The notes: a model not told the origin generated them from the letters alone. A DNA stretch of 64,000 bases from Gammaproteobacteria bacterium (GCA_026710545.1 JAPOQU010000090.1:1-64000); one strand, 5' to 3'; counted from the first letter of the stretch, positions 1 to 9,889 are shown. Numbers and translations are program-made.

Positions 1-134
1 GAACACTTTTCCGGTTATTTCCGGAATCGGTGTTCACGTTCCCGGAATCACCGTTCACAATCAACCGGAATCACTCTCAACGCATTGAACTTGTAACCCT
101 TTGGTAGGCTCTCTCCTTTTTGGAGGAACCTACC

Positions 135-1674
135 ATGCCAGGCAAGAGGACAACAATGCGTAAACTACGAGACGTACTCCGACTCCGGCACGCTGCCGGT
201 CTGTCCATCCGCGATATCAGCCGCAGCACCAAGCTGAGTGTCGGCGGGATCCAGAAGCTGCTGAGCCGGGCCGAGGGCCTGCAACTGAGCTGGCCGCTCC
301 CCACCGACCTGGATGACACCCGGCTGGCCCAGTTGTTTTATCCCGGCGCCGATCCCGGCAGCCGCACACGCCACCAGGTTCCGGACTGGCCGGCGGTGCA
401 CCAGGAACTGAAACGTCCCCACGTTACGAAACGGCTGCTGTGGGAGGAATATACCCAGCATTACCCGAACCGGTGTTACAGTTATTCCCAGTTCTGTGAC
501 CGTTACCGGCACTGGCGCGGCCAACAACGGCGCACCCTGCGGCAATCCCACCAGGCCGGGGAGAAGTGCTTTGTGGATTACAGCGGGTCCACCGTGCCGG
601 TGATGGATGCAGAGACCGGTGAGGTGCGCCAGGCCCAGCTCTTTGTCGCGGTGCTGGGCGCCTCCAACTACACCTTTGCCGAGGCGACCTGGACCCAGTC
701 ACTGCCCGACTGGCTGGGCAGTCACAGCCGGGCGCTGGCCTTCTTCGGCGGCTGTCCCGCCCTCATCGTCCCCGACAACCTGCGCAGCGGGGTGAGTGCC
801 GCCTGCCGTTACGACCCGGACCTCAATCCCAGCTACCAGCAATGGGCCGAGCACTACCAGGTAGCGGTCCTGCCGGCCCGCCCTTACAAACCCCGGGATA
901 AAGCCAAGGCCGAAGTGGCCGTACTGGTGGTGCAACGCTGGATTCTGGCTCGCTTGCGCCACCACCGATTGTTCTCCCTGCACGAGGTGAACCGTTGTAT
1001 TGCCGGGTTGCTCGAAGACCTCAACAACCGGCCCTTCAAGCAATTACCCGGCAGCCGCCGGTCCGCCTTCGAGACGCTCGACAAACCGGCATTAAAATCC
1101 TTACCCCGGCAACCCTACCGCTACATCGCCATCAAACCGGTGACCGTCCACATTGACTACCATGTCCAATACCAGACCCATTATTACTCCGTGCCGCACC
1201 AGTACGTGGGCGAGCGGCTGGACCTGCACGCCGGCGAGACGCTGGTCGAACTCTACTACCGGCAACAACGCATCGCCACCCACCCGCGCTGGGACCGGCC
1301 CGGGTTCACCACCAACCCGGCTCACATGCCCGCACGCCACCGGGCACAACACCAGTGGTCACCCGAGCGCCTGCTGCGCTGGGCCAGGGACATAGGACCG
1401 GACGTGGATAACTGGGTGAGCCGGCAACTCGAGCGCCGCGCCCATCCGGAACAGGCGTACCGCGTGCCTGGGCCTGTTGAACCTCAGCAAACGCTACCCC
1501 GCCAACCGCCTCAATGGCGCCTGTCGCCTCGCCAACCAGGCCGGACTGGCCCGGCTTAAACAGGTCAAACACATCCTGGAGAACAACCGGGACCAATGCC
1601 CCGACTCGCCCGATACGACCACCGAACTGCCCCAGGACCACGAGAACATCCGGGGCCGGCATCACTTCCACTGA
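135..1674 (+). pseudogene. istA: istA, IS21 transposase, frameshifted near its 3' end
   Basis: IstA is the DDE transposase of IS21 elements. The start is ATG 135, not the upstream TTG in the track, because GGAGG sits just before it. An N-terminal helix-turn-helix ('RDISRSTKLSVGGIQKLL') is followed by the rve core ('AGEKCFVDYSG', 'PDNLRSGV', 'KPRDKAKAEVAV') with the expected acidic residues. Near 1465 the frame changes. The normal IstA ending ('LNLSKRYPANRLNGACR' to 'KQVKHILENN') continues in another frame to 1674, as if 2 bases had been lost. The track frame therefore ends in a non-homologous tail at 1559. Either the gene is damaged or the sequence has an error here; the catalytic core is intact in both cases. 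Confidence 0.8.
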
Positions 1675-1685
1675 AGGAGAGAACC

Positions 1686-2444
1686 ATGACCACAACGACG
1701 ACCCTTGCACGCCTGCATGACCTGCGCCTGTCCGGCATGGCCCAGGCCCTCACACAACAACAGGAACAAAGCAGTACCTATGAAGCCCTGCCGTTCCTGG
1801 AACGGCTCGGCTTATTGGTCGAGCAGGAATGCCTGGCGCGCGAACAGCGTAAACGGGACCGCCTCATCCGGCAGGCCCGCTTCAAACTCCGCGCCACCGT
1901 CCAGGACATCGATTACCAGCACCCGCGCAACCTGAAACCTGAGCAGATTGCCCACCTGGCCCAGGGAGACTGGTTGCACCGGGCACAAAACCTGCTCATT
2001 ACCGGCCCTTGCGGGAGTGGCAAAACCTTCCTGGCCTGTGCCCTGGGGCACAATGCCTGCCTGCACGGTTACACAACCCGCTATTACCGCCTGTCGCGCC
2101 TCTTGCTCGCATTCACCCAGGCCAAGGCCGACGGCAGCTATCACAAACTCCTGACCCAGACCGCCAAAACCCGGTTACTGCTCATCGATGATTGGGGGCT
2201 GAGCGCACTCACCACGGCCCAGCGACATGATCTGATGGAGATCATGGATGACCGCCATGGGGCCGCCTCCACCGTGATGGTCAGCCAGTTACCGGTAGAC
2301 CAATGGTATGTCACGGTCGGCGATAACACCCTGGCCGATGCCCTCCTGGACCGGTTGATACACAATGCGCACCGGCTGTCTTTGAAGGGAGAATCCATAC
2401 GAAAAAAGATGGCAACGTTGACAGAACGTGAACACTTGAGTTAA
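1686..2444 (+). CDS. istB: IstB, IS21 transposition helper ATPase
   Basis: IstB is an AAA+ ATPase of the DnaC/DnaA clade that assembles on target DNA and activates IstA. The protein has about 252 residues, which is full family length. It has a Walker A motif ('TGPCGSGKTFLA'), a Walker B motif ('RLLLIDDWG') and the usual C-terminal 'LADALLDRLIHNAHRLSLKGES'. The start at ATG 1686 is preceded by 'gaaggagagaacc', a strong ribosome-binding site. The ORF-track start at 1596 lies inside the true istA reading region and is rejected. It follows istA by about 11 bases, so the two would be co-transcribed. Confidence 0.93.
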   Translation: MTTTTTLARLHDLRLSGMAQALTQQQEQSSTYEALPFLERLGLLVEQECLAREQRKRDRLIRQARFKLRATVQDIDYQHPRNLKPEQIAHLAQGDWLHRAQNLLITGPCGSGKTFLACALGHNACLHGYTTRYYRLSRLLLAFTQAKADGSYHKLLTQTAKTRLLLIDDWGLSALTTAQRHDLMEIMDDRHGAASTVMVSQLPVDQWYVTVGDNTLADALLDRLIHNAHRLSLKGESIRKKMATLTEREHLS

Positions 2445-2472
2445 AAACCTGTAAACAGGATGTGTTGAGAAA

Positions 2473-3240
2473 TCAGGTGTTCACATTCCTCCGGAATCGG
2501 TGTTCATCTTCACCGGAATACGCAAATCCCAGGCACGCATCCGAGATAACTAACCGGACCCCCTGCAGCCCCCGTTCTTTAAGCTGTTTGAGGAACGCCA
2601 GCCAGCCTGCTTTATCCTCCTTGTGGCCTTCCACCACCCCCAGGATACGCCGGTAACCGTCCTGGCCTACGCCCACGGCTGCCAGGACCGAGACATTCTT
2701 CACCTCACCGCCCCAGCTCCGTTTCAGCACGATGCCGTCCAGGTACACATAGGGATACCGTCCGGTGATGGGTTGAGTGCGCCAGCGCTCAATGTGTTTG
2801 TACACCTTCTGGTTCAGCTTGGACACCGTGCCGGAAGACACCCGCGTCCCCCACAGCGCTTCCGTGATGTCCTCCACCCGCCGTACGGAGACGCCGGCCA
2901 GGTACATCTGCACAATCGCTTCCTCAATGGAGATATCACGGCGCCGGTAACGCTCGATGATGGCCGTGTCAAACGTCTGTTGACGCAGCTTCGGCATCTT
3001 CAACTCCACCTCCCCGGCCTGGGTGTGCAGTTTGCGTTTGTAGTGGCCGGCCCGGGTGTCGATCCGGTCCGGGGAATGTTCATAACGCTGTGCGTTGCAC
3101 AGCTCGTCCGCTTCCGCATCCAGCATCGCGTTCAGAGTCTCTTCGACCGTGCCTCTGACTATCTCGTTGAGATGGCCGCGCATCTCGCTCTCATCGATAC
3201 GGATAACTTTACTCAAAGGTTTTGTGCTATCGTCTTTCAT
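2473..3240 (-). pseudogene. IS256-family transposase, C-terminally truncated
   Basis: This is a mutator-type DDE transposase starting at ATG 3240 behind an AGAGGA ribosome-binding site. It shows the family pattern 'MRGHLNEIVRGTVEETLNAML', 'RRDISIEEAIVQMYLAGVSVR' and 'YVYLDGIVLKRSWGGEV'. Homology stops after 'LVISDACLG' (about residue 238 of the usual ~400). The rest of the frame ('YSGEDEHRFRRNVNT') is translated from the end of the IS21 element. The last catalytic Glu is therefore missing and the protein cannot be active. The lost 3' part should lie to the left of the window if IS21 insertion caused the break. Confidence 0.88.
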
Positions 3241-3280
3241 GGTGGTCCTCTTTGGTCTGTGCTGTTATTTGGCGATTACA

Positions 3281-3304
3281 GTTTATACAGACCGGGACCA
3301 CCCC
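3281..3304 (-). repeat. Terminal inverted repeat of the IS256-family element
   Basis: On the minus strand this reads 'ggggtggtcccggtctgtat', about 40-65 bases upstream of the transposase start. This matches the style of IS256-family ends. The partner repeat is not in the window. Confidence 0.6.
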
Positions 3305-3656
3305 TTCAAAAAAATGTGCGAAGAAAATCTTACGCTATCCTCACTCCACCACGCCAGCGCTCTGAATCGGGAATGACTTGTTTATGCTGTTGGCTGAGGC
3401 TGGACCAGCGGCTGCTGTCCGGCTCGCCAGTAAGGTGTGGACATAGAGGGCGTCCACACGCAACTCTAAGCCAGCGCCATCTGCTGCAATAACCGTGAGT
3501 TTACTCTGAGCCCAGGAGACAACAAGATTTGGATAACTATGCTGAGGCCAGCGATGGCAATGCCGACAAATAGAAACTACCATAATAGGACACATTAGTG
3601 TCAGAGCAAGCCATGGCTTGTGGAAAGTTTACTTGTGTGTCCTGCATTTTTTGCTG
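3305..3656. other. Intergenic stretch without a supported gene
   Basis: Only short shadow ORFs occur between the IS256 end and the AlbA_2 gene. The minus-strand ORF 3341-3595 has no recognisable family pattern and no clear ribosome-binding site. Confidence 0.5.
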
Positions 3657-5660
3657 CTACTGACGGCGATTGCCTTGCCCCTTGTTCCGGCCGGATGTAT
3701 TCTTCCATTTGTCTAGGTATTCCTTGAACTTCTGTTCTTCCGGAAATAGTTCGATGGCGCGCTCATAGGCGGTTGTTACCTCATGTGCGGGATGTTTAAG
3801 CCAGTGTTTGACTTTGCCCAGATCACTCCAGGCCCAGGCCCGCCGCACACGATCGGCATCCATCCGAACCGCGCGTTCCAATAACTCTTTTGCTTCCCGT
3901 AACAGACGTCGGTTCGAATTCCAACGGCGACTATTTTTCATTTCCTGCGCCAGTTTGAGCTTCGTCTGAGCGAATTCGTGTAACGCACGCACATCGTTCA
4001 GCACGGCATCGCCAGCGCGTTCGAAGTAGCGGTGTGCTTTTTCCTCGTTGTCGAGCCGTCGAGCGAGAATGGCCGCATCCACGGCATCTGCGCTCGCCAG
4101 GTACATAGGCTGGCGATCCAGCAATTTTTTCGCTTCATCTTTGCGTCCGGCATCCAATAAGACGTCTATCAGGACATTGGAAACAAAATGATGAAAGTGG
4201 TCGGGAGCCTGTTCCTTAAATTTAGAGAATGCCATTTTCGCATCCTCAAGTTGGCCAGTTGCGCCAAGCAATCGAATGTATTCCGATGCGAGCGAAGGAG
4301 AAGCAGGAAGAGATTTCCACGCATTTTCGATCCGTCTGAAGGCGTCCGCATCATTACCCAGCGCCTTGAGATGGGCTGCATCTCTCATGGCAGAGATGGC
4401 GATGTATTCCGGGTGTGCCGAAAGCGTTACCCTGAAGTAACTTCTCCCCTCGTCAAAGTCAAACGAGGGGGTTTGCGAGCCGTTTTCGCTCATTGCCCGG
4501 TAAATTCTGGGCAACCCCGTGCCTCGGCCTTCAGCAAGACGCAGTTCCTTCAGGAATTCGCCTATGCGCCTGTTCCTAGCCGGAACAGGCGGTACTGATG
4601 GAACCGGCATAAGATGTTCAAGCTCTATACCCGGGACCGGTCCCGGATAACTGATGATTTCGATGCGGTCGGGATATAAATAGACCTTGACGGGCTCCTG
4701 TGACGTCTCGTAGCTCTTATGATAAACGGCGTTGACAAGCGCTTCGCGCAGGGCCGGTACGGGATAGCTTACCCACCCCTTTACCCGAAAAGAATATTCC
4801 TGTTTTTCCAGGTGTGGGCTGGAAATGGTCTCCAGAAAAGTCAATGCATTTTTTAATTGCTCGTGAATACCGCCGCGAAATATTTTTTCCTCTATCACGT
4901 TTCCTGACGCATCGTCCGCAAATTGAACGACTTCGATACGCGTGCCGGGGAACCAGATATCCGGATCTTCGCTGAACAGGAGCAGACCGATGTTCCTGGG
5001 GACATCATGGCCATTCGCGGATGAAGTAATACGCAGTTTCCGATAAGTCTCTCTCGTGTTCTCGTCTTCCAGCAGACCGCTACGGATATCGTTGAGAAAC
5101 TCCCTGACCCTGCTTTCCCGCAAATCATCTGTTGTCGCTTGAAGCGCTCTCCGGTCGTCAAAAGGAACTTTGGCGGTGAGTTGCATCAAGTCATTAAGGA
5201 CGTTCTTTTTTGCGGCGTCCACTGTTTCGGAGCCAATGCGCACAAAGTATTTTTTCTCCCCTCCCTTTTTAGCTTCCGGCGCCCTATGGGGCCGCGTATC
5301 ACTCCCCGGCGCTCGGATAACCAGAATATGCTTCCCTGACACAACTTCCGGCGACATCACCGGCTTAAATACGGGGTCAATACGATTTGAATTGCCTCCG
5401 ACCCATTTCTGGATGTGATCTATTTTCTCTGGAGATATTCCCTTGGGAGGAAGAACTGCGCGGCCTTCGCGCTCCTCAACGCCAATGATAATATATCCGC
5501 CGTTAAGGTTCTGCAGATCATTGGCAAAAGCACATATCGTTTTCAGAACCTGAAAACCTGTCGTTTCATCACCCCAACCTGCCTTGAATTCGATACGGGA
5601 AGACTCTACGCCCTGACAGTTAAGAAGGTCTTCTATATTGATTGGAAGAATAAGACTCAT
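3657..5660 (-). CDS. AlbA_2 (Schlafen-like) and GHKL-type ATP-binding protein with C-terminal TPR-like region
   Basis: 667 residues. The N-terminus is a Schlafen-type AlbA_2 domain ('ESSRIEFKAGWGDETTGFQVLKTICAFAND', then 'GGYIIIGVEE'). Next comes the ATP-binding-like region often fused to it ('VPALREALVNAVYHKSYE', 'DRIEIISYPGPVPG', 'EGRGTGLPRIYRAM'). The last ~250 residues are helical and TPR-like ('EKAHRYFERAGDAV', 'AYERAIELFPEEQ'). Proteins of this architecture are usually annotated as putative transcriptional regulators, and some belong to phage-defence islands. The neighbours are mobile or defence debris, which fits a defence role, but that is inference. No partner gene is adjacent. The terminal 'GRNKGQGNRRQ' tail is basic. 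Confidence 0.8.
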   Translation of the reverse strand: MSLILPINIEDLLNCQGVESSRIEFKAGWGDETTGFQVLKTICAFANDLQNLNGGYIIIGVEEREGRAVLPPKGISPEKIDHIQKWVGGNSNRIDPVFKPVMSPEVVSGKHILVIRAPGSDTRPHRAPEAKKGGEKKYFVRIGSETVDAAKKNVLNDLMQLTAKVPFDDRRALQATTDDLRESRVREFLNDIRSGLLEDENTRETYRKLRITSSANGHDVPRNIGLLLFSEDPDIWFPGTRIEVVQFADDASGNVIEEKIFRGGIHEQLKNALTFLETISSPHLEKQEYSFRVKGWVSYPVPALREALVNAVYHKSYETSQEPVKVYLYPDRIEIISYPGPVPGIELEHLMPVPSVPPVPARNRRIGEFLKELRLAEGRGTGLPRIYRAMSENGSQTPSFDFDEGRSYFRVTLSAHPEYIAISAMRDAAHLKALGNDADAFRRIENAWKSLPASPSLASEYIRLLGATGQLEDAKMAFSKFKEQAPDHFHHFVSNVLIDVLLDAGRKDEAKKLLDRQPMYLASADAVDAAILARRLDNEEKAHRYFERAGDAVLNDVRALHEFAQTKLKLAQEMKNSRRWNSNRRLLREAKELLERAVRMDADRVRRAWAWSDLGKVKHWLKHPAHEVTTAYERAIELFPEEQKFKEYLDKWKNTSGRNKGQGNRRQ

Positions 5661-5767
5661 TTCACCCGCAACTCGAAAGCGAGAACATTCACTTCTAACT
5701 TCTCATCCTGATATTGATATTGCATGGCACTCGATTATACCAATATACGCCAAGCGCTGGAAATCTG

Positions 5768-5900
5768 AAACCAAAGAGGAAGCGTCGTTCTGGCCGCAGC
5801 ACCCTGGTCCTCAAACAGGTCGCATATCCGCGTCAGCAATGGAGTTATGATTTTGTGTATGGCCGAACGGCGGAGGATGGCCGGACCCTGAAGTGTCTGG
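5768..5900 (+). pseudogene. IS3-family transposase (OrfB) fragment
   Basis: In the frame of ORF 5714-6079, about 44 residues ('VAYPRQQWSYDFVYGRTAEDGRTLKCL') match the conserved start of the rve core in IS3-family OrfB proteins. The flanking residues do not continue the family, so this is a remnant. It joins directly onto the broken DUF3800-like gene read on the other strand and probably caused its truncation. Confidence 0.75.
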
Positions 5901-6672
5901 GCTTGCCTGACCCGGATAAACAAGAAGAAAAACAGGGAAGCCAAACAGGGGTTTTATTTGCCTCTCTTTCTACCATTAAACTTCCAAGCAGCCGAGCTGC
6001 TGTTAGATTATTTGTGAACTCCGTTCTCAAACAACGACGCATTCCAGTTGCGAGCAGGTCGGCGACCTGTACTCCTTGATATGCCTTCGAATCAACGAAA
6101 TTGAGGTCTTCACGGATCAATTGTCCGATGTTTAGCGCCGGTGCCTCATGTCTGATATTAATTCCATAGACTGTCTTTAGGTAAGTCGGAGCTTCAGCAA
6201 CTGGATAGTTGTAACGCTGAAAAGCACTGTAATCAACACCCGGTAACATCAAGAGTGGCTCCCCCAGTGAAATGGTCTGTAATAACGCTGGCGTTGGTAT
6301 CTCGAACGCTCTCTCGTACTCAGTTCTGGTAGAGTTTTACTGATCAATTCTCCAACGAAACTTTCCGAGCGACTTAGGAAATCGGTGTGCAAAGTAGAGA
6401 ATGCCACACCTCACAATTAGTAAAATTAGTCTTACTTGACAGAGCAATTGTACGTAAAGCTGTGGCGAAAGACCTATGACTTGGTTGGAGAGTTTCTCAA
6501 CCGCTCGACGGCCGCCTTCATTGTGTATTACATCTTTGTGCTCGGCGATTCTTGCGGATTGACTTTCTCGGTGTATCATGACATCGGCAACGCGGTTCTG
6601 GCCCACATCGGTTGCTATAAGAGTAATAAGCCTCTTAGTCGTAAACCCAGATCGATCACGTGATTGTTTCAT
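5845..6672 (-). pseudogene. Broken DUF3800-like gene
   Basis: A single minus-strand frame runs from 6672 to 5845 with one in-frame TAA at 6337-6339. Reading through it joins 'SLGKFRWRIDQ' to 'NSTRTEYERAFEIPTPALL'. Downstream, 'LNFVDSKAYQGVQVADLLATGMRRCLR' is the characteristic C-terminal part of DUF3800 (RNase H-fold-like) proteins. The last ~25 residues are antisense of the IS3 fragment, so the original C-terminus is lost. DUF3800 proteins are frequent in defence islands and prophages. The assignment is good for the C-terminal part. The N-terminal half, from 'MKQSRDRSGFTTKRL', is less certain and lacks the usual 'DESG' start. Confidence 0.6.
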
Positions 6673-6674
6673 AG

Positions 6675-6839
6675 TATGGTGTCTTCTGTATCAAGACCAA
6701 AAACATGACCGGGTGGCTATTCGGCAATGAGCAGGACCGGCAATGGACACAGAAAATCTACCGCCGGTCATACCGATTTCAGAATCCCCTGCGGCAGAAT
6801 GTCAAGCATGTCAGGGCGCTGGGCGGACATAACGCTTGA
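6675..6839 (+). pseudogene. NERD-domain protein fragment
   Basis: This fragment is missing from the ORF track as a gene. One plus-strand frame after a stop at 6672-6674 reads 'YGVFCIKTKNMTGWLFGNEQ' then 'WTQKIYRRSYRFQNPLRQN' and 'VKHVRALGGH', ending at TGA 6837-6839. This is the core of the nuclease-related domain, including the Lys of the E-x-K-like motif and the conserved 'FQNPLRQN'. The N-terminal third and everything after 'VRAL' are absent. It lies in a different frame from the gene that follows. Confidence 0.75.
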
Positions 6840-6894
6840 ATTCACCCCTGAGGGGAAATCCATAGATGAACATAAATTTGACAAGGAAACGCGC

Positions 6895-7722
6895 ATGAAA
6901 CCAATTATCTTGGATAAAAACTACCTTCAAGGTACATCTCAGGCCAAGTTTCAAGAATTATCTGAACAATTCCAGTTTATAATGCCGGATGTTTTATTCT
7001 ACGAGCTAATTAAGGGTCATGAACCTGCTCGTTCAAGATGTTTTAGAAAGTTCTATCAGAAATCTAATCAAATTCTAGTACCATCCGTTCCGGAACTATT
7101 GAGGAAGGAGTTGGGCACGCACAAGTCGGCAGGTTTGCCTTCCGAGTATCTCCTGCCAGAAGAAAGTTGGCAGTTTAACCCAGAACTTCTTGAGGGGACA
7201 TATATTCTCACGGATGATCAAAAGGTGGAAATCCGTGAAATAGATGCAGAACTAGATAGAGAAGCGAATAGGCTTATGGATTTCACTGACTTCGAGACTT
7301 TGTTTCCAGACTTACGTACAGGAACAATAGAAGAACGGGAAAAATATAAGTCTGAATGCAAGCAATCTATCGCCGACAATATAGAGGAACTGAGTAATTC
7401 TCTATCCAAGAAGTTTGAGCCACCTTATGGCGCCACAATGCCGCCCAAGAACATTTTGAACAAGTCTTGGACGTTAATGAGGTGGTTTCAGATTCGACTG
7501 CTTTTTTCATTGGATATCTATGATCGTTATGGCGCTGTTGATTTCTCCAAATGGACCCAAAAACAAAAAGAAAAGCTAAAAGAAGAAAAGATAAAACACG
7601 ATGTATTAGACATGTGGTACATGATTTTAGGTGTCCTTCAGCGATCATTCGCGACGAAGGAAAATAAGCTTATAAAGTTATACAATTTACTATGCCCGGA
7701 TGGCATGTTATTGACAGAATGA
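6895..7722 (+). CDS. Hypothetical protein with PIN-like features
   Basis: The likely start is ATG 6895, preceded by 'aaggaaa', giving 275 residues. The track start at 6727 would read through the NERD remnant region and is rejected. The protein begins 'MKPIILDKNYLQGTS', followed by 'FIMPDVLFYELIKGHE' and, near the end, 'KHDVLDMWYMILGVLQRSFAT'. An early Asp in a beta-strand, a mid Glu and late Asp residues are how PIN-like nuclease domains look, so a toxin or RNase role is possible but unproven. A charged helical stretch occupies the middle ('EIREIDAELDREANRLMD'). I do not recognise a named family. Confidence 0.6.
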   Translation: MKPIILDKNYLQGTSQAKFQELSEQFQFIMPDVLFYELIKGHEPARSRCFRKFYQKSNQILVPSVPELLRKELGTHKSAGLPSEYLLPEESWQFNPELLEGTYILTDDQKVEIREIDAELDREANRLMDFTDFETLFPDLRTGTIEEREKYKSECKQSIADNIEELSNSLSKKFEPPYGATMPPKNILNKSWTLMRWFQIRLLFSLDIYDRYGAVDFSKWTQKQKEKLKEEKIKHDVLDMWYMILGVLQRSFATKENKLIKLYNLLCPDGMLLTE

Positions 7723-7873
7723 AGTGGAAATTCCCATGCCAAGCTATCGGTTCTTAAGCCAGTCAACCTATTCAAACCATTGCTTTCAGCGCCCGGTTCG
7801 GTTAAATCGTTGAATTGCTATGGCCTTGGGATAGCTTTCAATTTGTTTCATGATCGTGGCGTCTCTAGGGTAT

Positions 7874-9889
7874 TCACAAATTATCATTGTTTCCGCATAC
7901 CCACGGTTCTCGTGCCAGAGCCTCGCCCCATTGTTGGATTTCGCCTTCTTCTACCGCCGTGATATTTTTTTCAATGACGATATCCCACCTGCGTCTCAAT
8001 GCCATGTAGCCATCCTTGTATTGAGAGACTTCCTCGCTCCGAGTTTGTTCCCATTCGGCTGCCAGTGCCAAGATGAGCGGCTCGTTGTTCGGGTCTGGCA
8101 CCAATATGTTACGCAACCCGTTGGGTACAAAAGTTGGAAAGTTAAGTGCTGTTCCGGCGCGGTGGCACGCCGTCAGCAGTCGCCCAGAGGTGCTGTTCAG
8201 CCATAGGCACCATGCTTTTGCGGTCTGATAGGAGATTCCCTGTACCGGTTTCCAGCGCATTCCGAGAACAGGTGTTTCAGTTGCCAGTGCCGCCACCCTG
8301 GCCGTTTGTGTATTTTGTCCTGCGGAGATTAACAGGTGGCTTTTTACCTTATCCCATTTTTTTATTTGTTGTTGTACGTAGTTCGCTCTTTCGGATTTCT
8401 CTTTCCCGCGCCCGGCTTTTATAACGAAGTGTGAATCAAATCGCCCCTCTAGGTGTCTCTGCTCGTTTCCTGCCTTGCTGTTGATGATCCACATATCCCC
8501 TTTTTCATCTTTTTTGGGCTTTACCAGCGCACCGTCTCCTGGCGCGTGTAACGTTACCCCGTTGATTTTATCGATGGCTTTGATACCGGACCATTGTTTG
8601 ATGCGCTGTACTGCCTTATCTAGGGCTGGACTGCGCCAGCCTGCCGCGCTCCAGTCGCCGTTGTGCATTCGGCGGGCGCTCACGAGTATTTTGTGTCCCC
8701 AAGGAATCATTTCTCCACGTGAGATCGTTTCGACGACTTCTTCGGCCTCGCCCCGATTACGTGGTTGCCGATCCAGGCTGATAAACTTCGTCGGCTTGTC
8801 TTCACCCCGACTTTTTCGGGTGCCAATGATCAGTGATTCATTAATACCGACACTGCCGGTCTGGCTCATGTGCAGGTTGCCGACTTCGTGCGAGGTTACT
8901 ATCCATCGAATATGCAGTTCTTTGCCTAGTATTCGTCGTTCGGTCAGTCCGCTCGGGCTAAGTAAAGCAACGGTCGGGATGATTGTGGCCAGTATACCGT
9001 CTTCTTGGTCGATTGCCTTCAGGCCGAGCGCGACCCACAGCGGACGTGCCGTTGTCTTGTCTGTGATACCCCGCATTCCGGGGTTGGTTCTTTCAAGCAA
9101 TGTTTGTATTCCGTCGATACGTTCTCGCAGTGCATTCTGTTCGGTTTCATCAAACTTTTCTCCCAGTTTGTCTCTGGTCACGAAAGGCGGGTTCATCAAA
9201 GCGACCCGGCGCCCCTTCAAGGACTCGATGATATCTGACAGGTCATCACGTTCGACGGGCTTGTTTCCGGTCAAGGCCATGCTTTCAGCCTTACCGCGTG
9301 CTTCGTGATGGAGCGGCATCTCTCGTTGTCCCGTCCTGTCGGCAACATCAAAACTGCCCACGATCCGGCTGTCGGTCAGCAGCTCAAGGCTACCGACCGC
9401 GACGCGGCTTTTGTCTTCAAGATATCCGTAATCAAGCGTTTCTAGATTCACATTTCTGTAGCGTACGACCGCGTCACCCAGTGTCAGTTGCGCCCCTGCA
9501 AGCTGTAGGGATACCCGGTTGATATCCAGTCCCATTAACATTTTCTCGACGCCATATCTATGCAGCGCTTGCACTTGCTTAGGCGTTGCGCCTGCTCGCC
9601 TTGCTTTCATCTTCGCCGCGGCCAAGTATGCTGTTAATAATGTCGCACTCCCGCATGTGGGGTCGAAAACGTCGGCGCGTGACCAGGTATCTTTCCGGTC
9701 CCAGTGCGCTTCGTCCAAGGCTTCAATGGCTAGTCCGGCCAGTAAAACTGCCGCGTGCGGCCGGGTAAAGTAGGCTCCGTCCGCTGCCTGGTCGCCCATT
9801 ACTTTGTTGAACAACTCGCCGGCGTGGTCCATTTCCATCTGTGCGTAAGTCTCGCCGATTTCCTGAGCGTCCGTTATGATCTTGCGCAC
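7874..9889 (-). CDS. N6-adenine DNA methyltransferase, probably N-terminally truncated
   Basis: This is an amino-methyltransferase of the HsdM/Eco57I-like type. It has 'VFDPTCGSATLL' (motif I, AdoMet binding) near residue 75 and 'VALMNPPF' (motif IV, NPPF catalytic motif) near residue 230. The C-terminal half could form the target-recognition region. The start is GTG 9889. The open frame extends only ~9 codons further upstream before a stop, and the protein begins directly with the helix preceding motif I ('MDHAGELFNKVMGDQAADGAYFTRP'). Relatives normally carry a long N-terminal helical region, so a deletion is likely. No restriction subunit or specificity gene is adjacent. It may be an orphan or the wreck of a modification or defence system. 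Confidence 0.75.
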   Translation of the reverse strand: MRKIITDAQEIGETYAQMEMDHAGELFNKVMGDQAADGAYFTRPHAAVLLAGLAIEALDEAHWDRKDTWSRADVFDPTCGSATLLTAYLAAAKMKARRAGATPKQVQALHRYGVEKMLMGLDINRVSLQLAGAQLTLGDAVVRYRNVNLETLDYGYLEDKSRVAVGSLELLTDSRIVGSFDVADRTGQREMPLHHEARGKAESMALTGNKPVERDDLSDIIESLKGRRVALMNPPFVTRDKLGEKFDETEQNALRERIDGIQTLLERTNPGMRGITDKTTARPLWVALGLKAIDQEDGILATIIPTVALLSPSGLTERRILGKELHIRWIVTSHEVGNLHMSQTGSVGINESLIIGTRKSRGEDKPTKFISLDRQPRNRGEAEEVVETISRGEMIPWGHKILVSARRMHNGDWSAAGWRSPALDKAVQRIKQWSGIKAIDKINGVTLHAPGDGALVKPKKDEKGDMWIINSKAGNEQRHLEGRFDSHFVIKAGRGKEKSERANYVQQQIKKWDKVKSHLLISAGQNTQTARVAALATETPVLGMRWKPVQGISYQTAKAWCLWLNSTSGRLLTACHRAGTALNFPTFVPNGLRNILVPDPNNEPLILALAAEWEQTRSEEVSQYKDGYMALRRRWDIVIEKNITAVEEGEIQQWGEALAREPWVCGNNDNL

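Larger units (their letters stand above)
1..2520 (+). mobile_element. IS21-family insertion sequence
   Basis: The element carries istA and istB in the usual order. Both outer ends hold repeated modules related to 'ccggaatcggtgttca': around 1-75 on the left and 2478-2520 on the right. Several short repeats at each end are typical of the IS21 family. The right end lies inside the reading frame of an IS256-family transposase read on the minus strand, so this element appears to have inserted into an older IS. The exact left end may lie just outside the window, so the boundaries are approximate. Confidence 0.8.
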
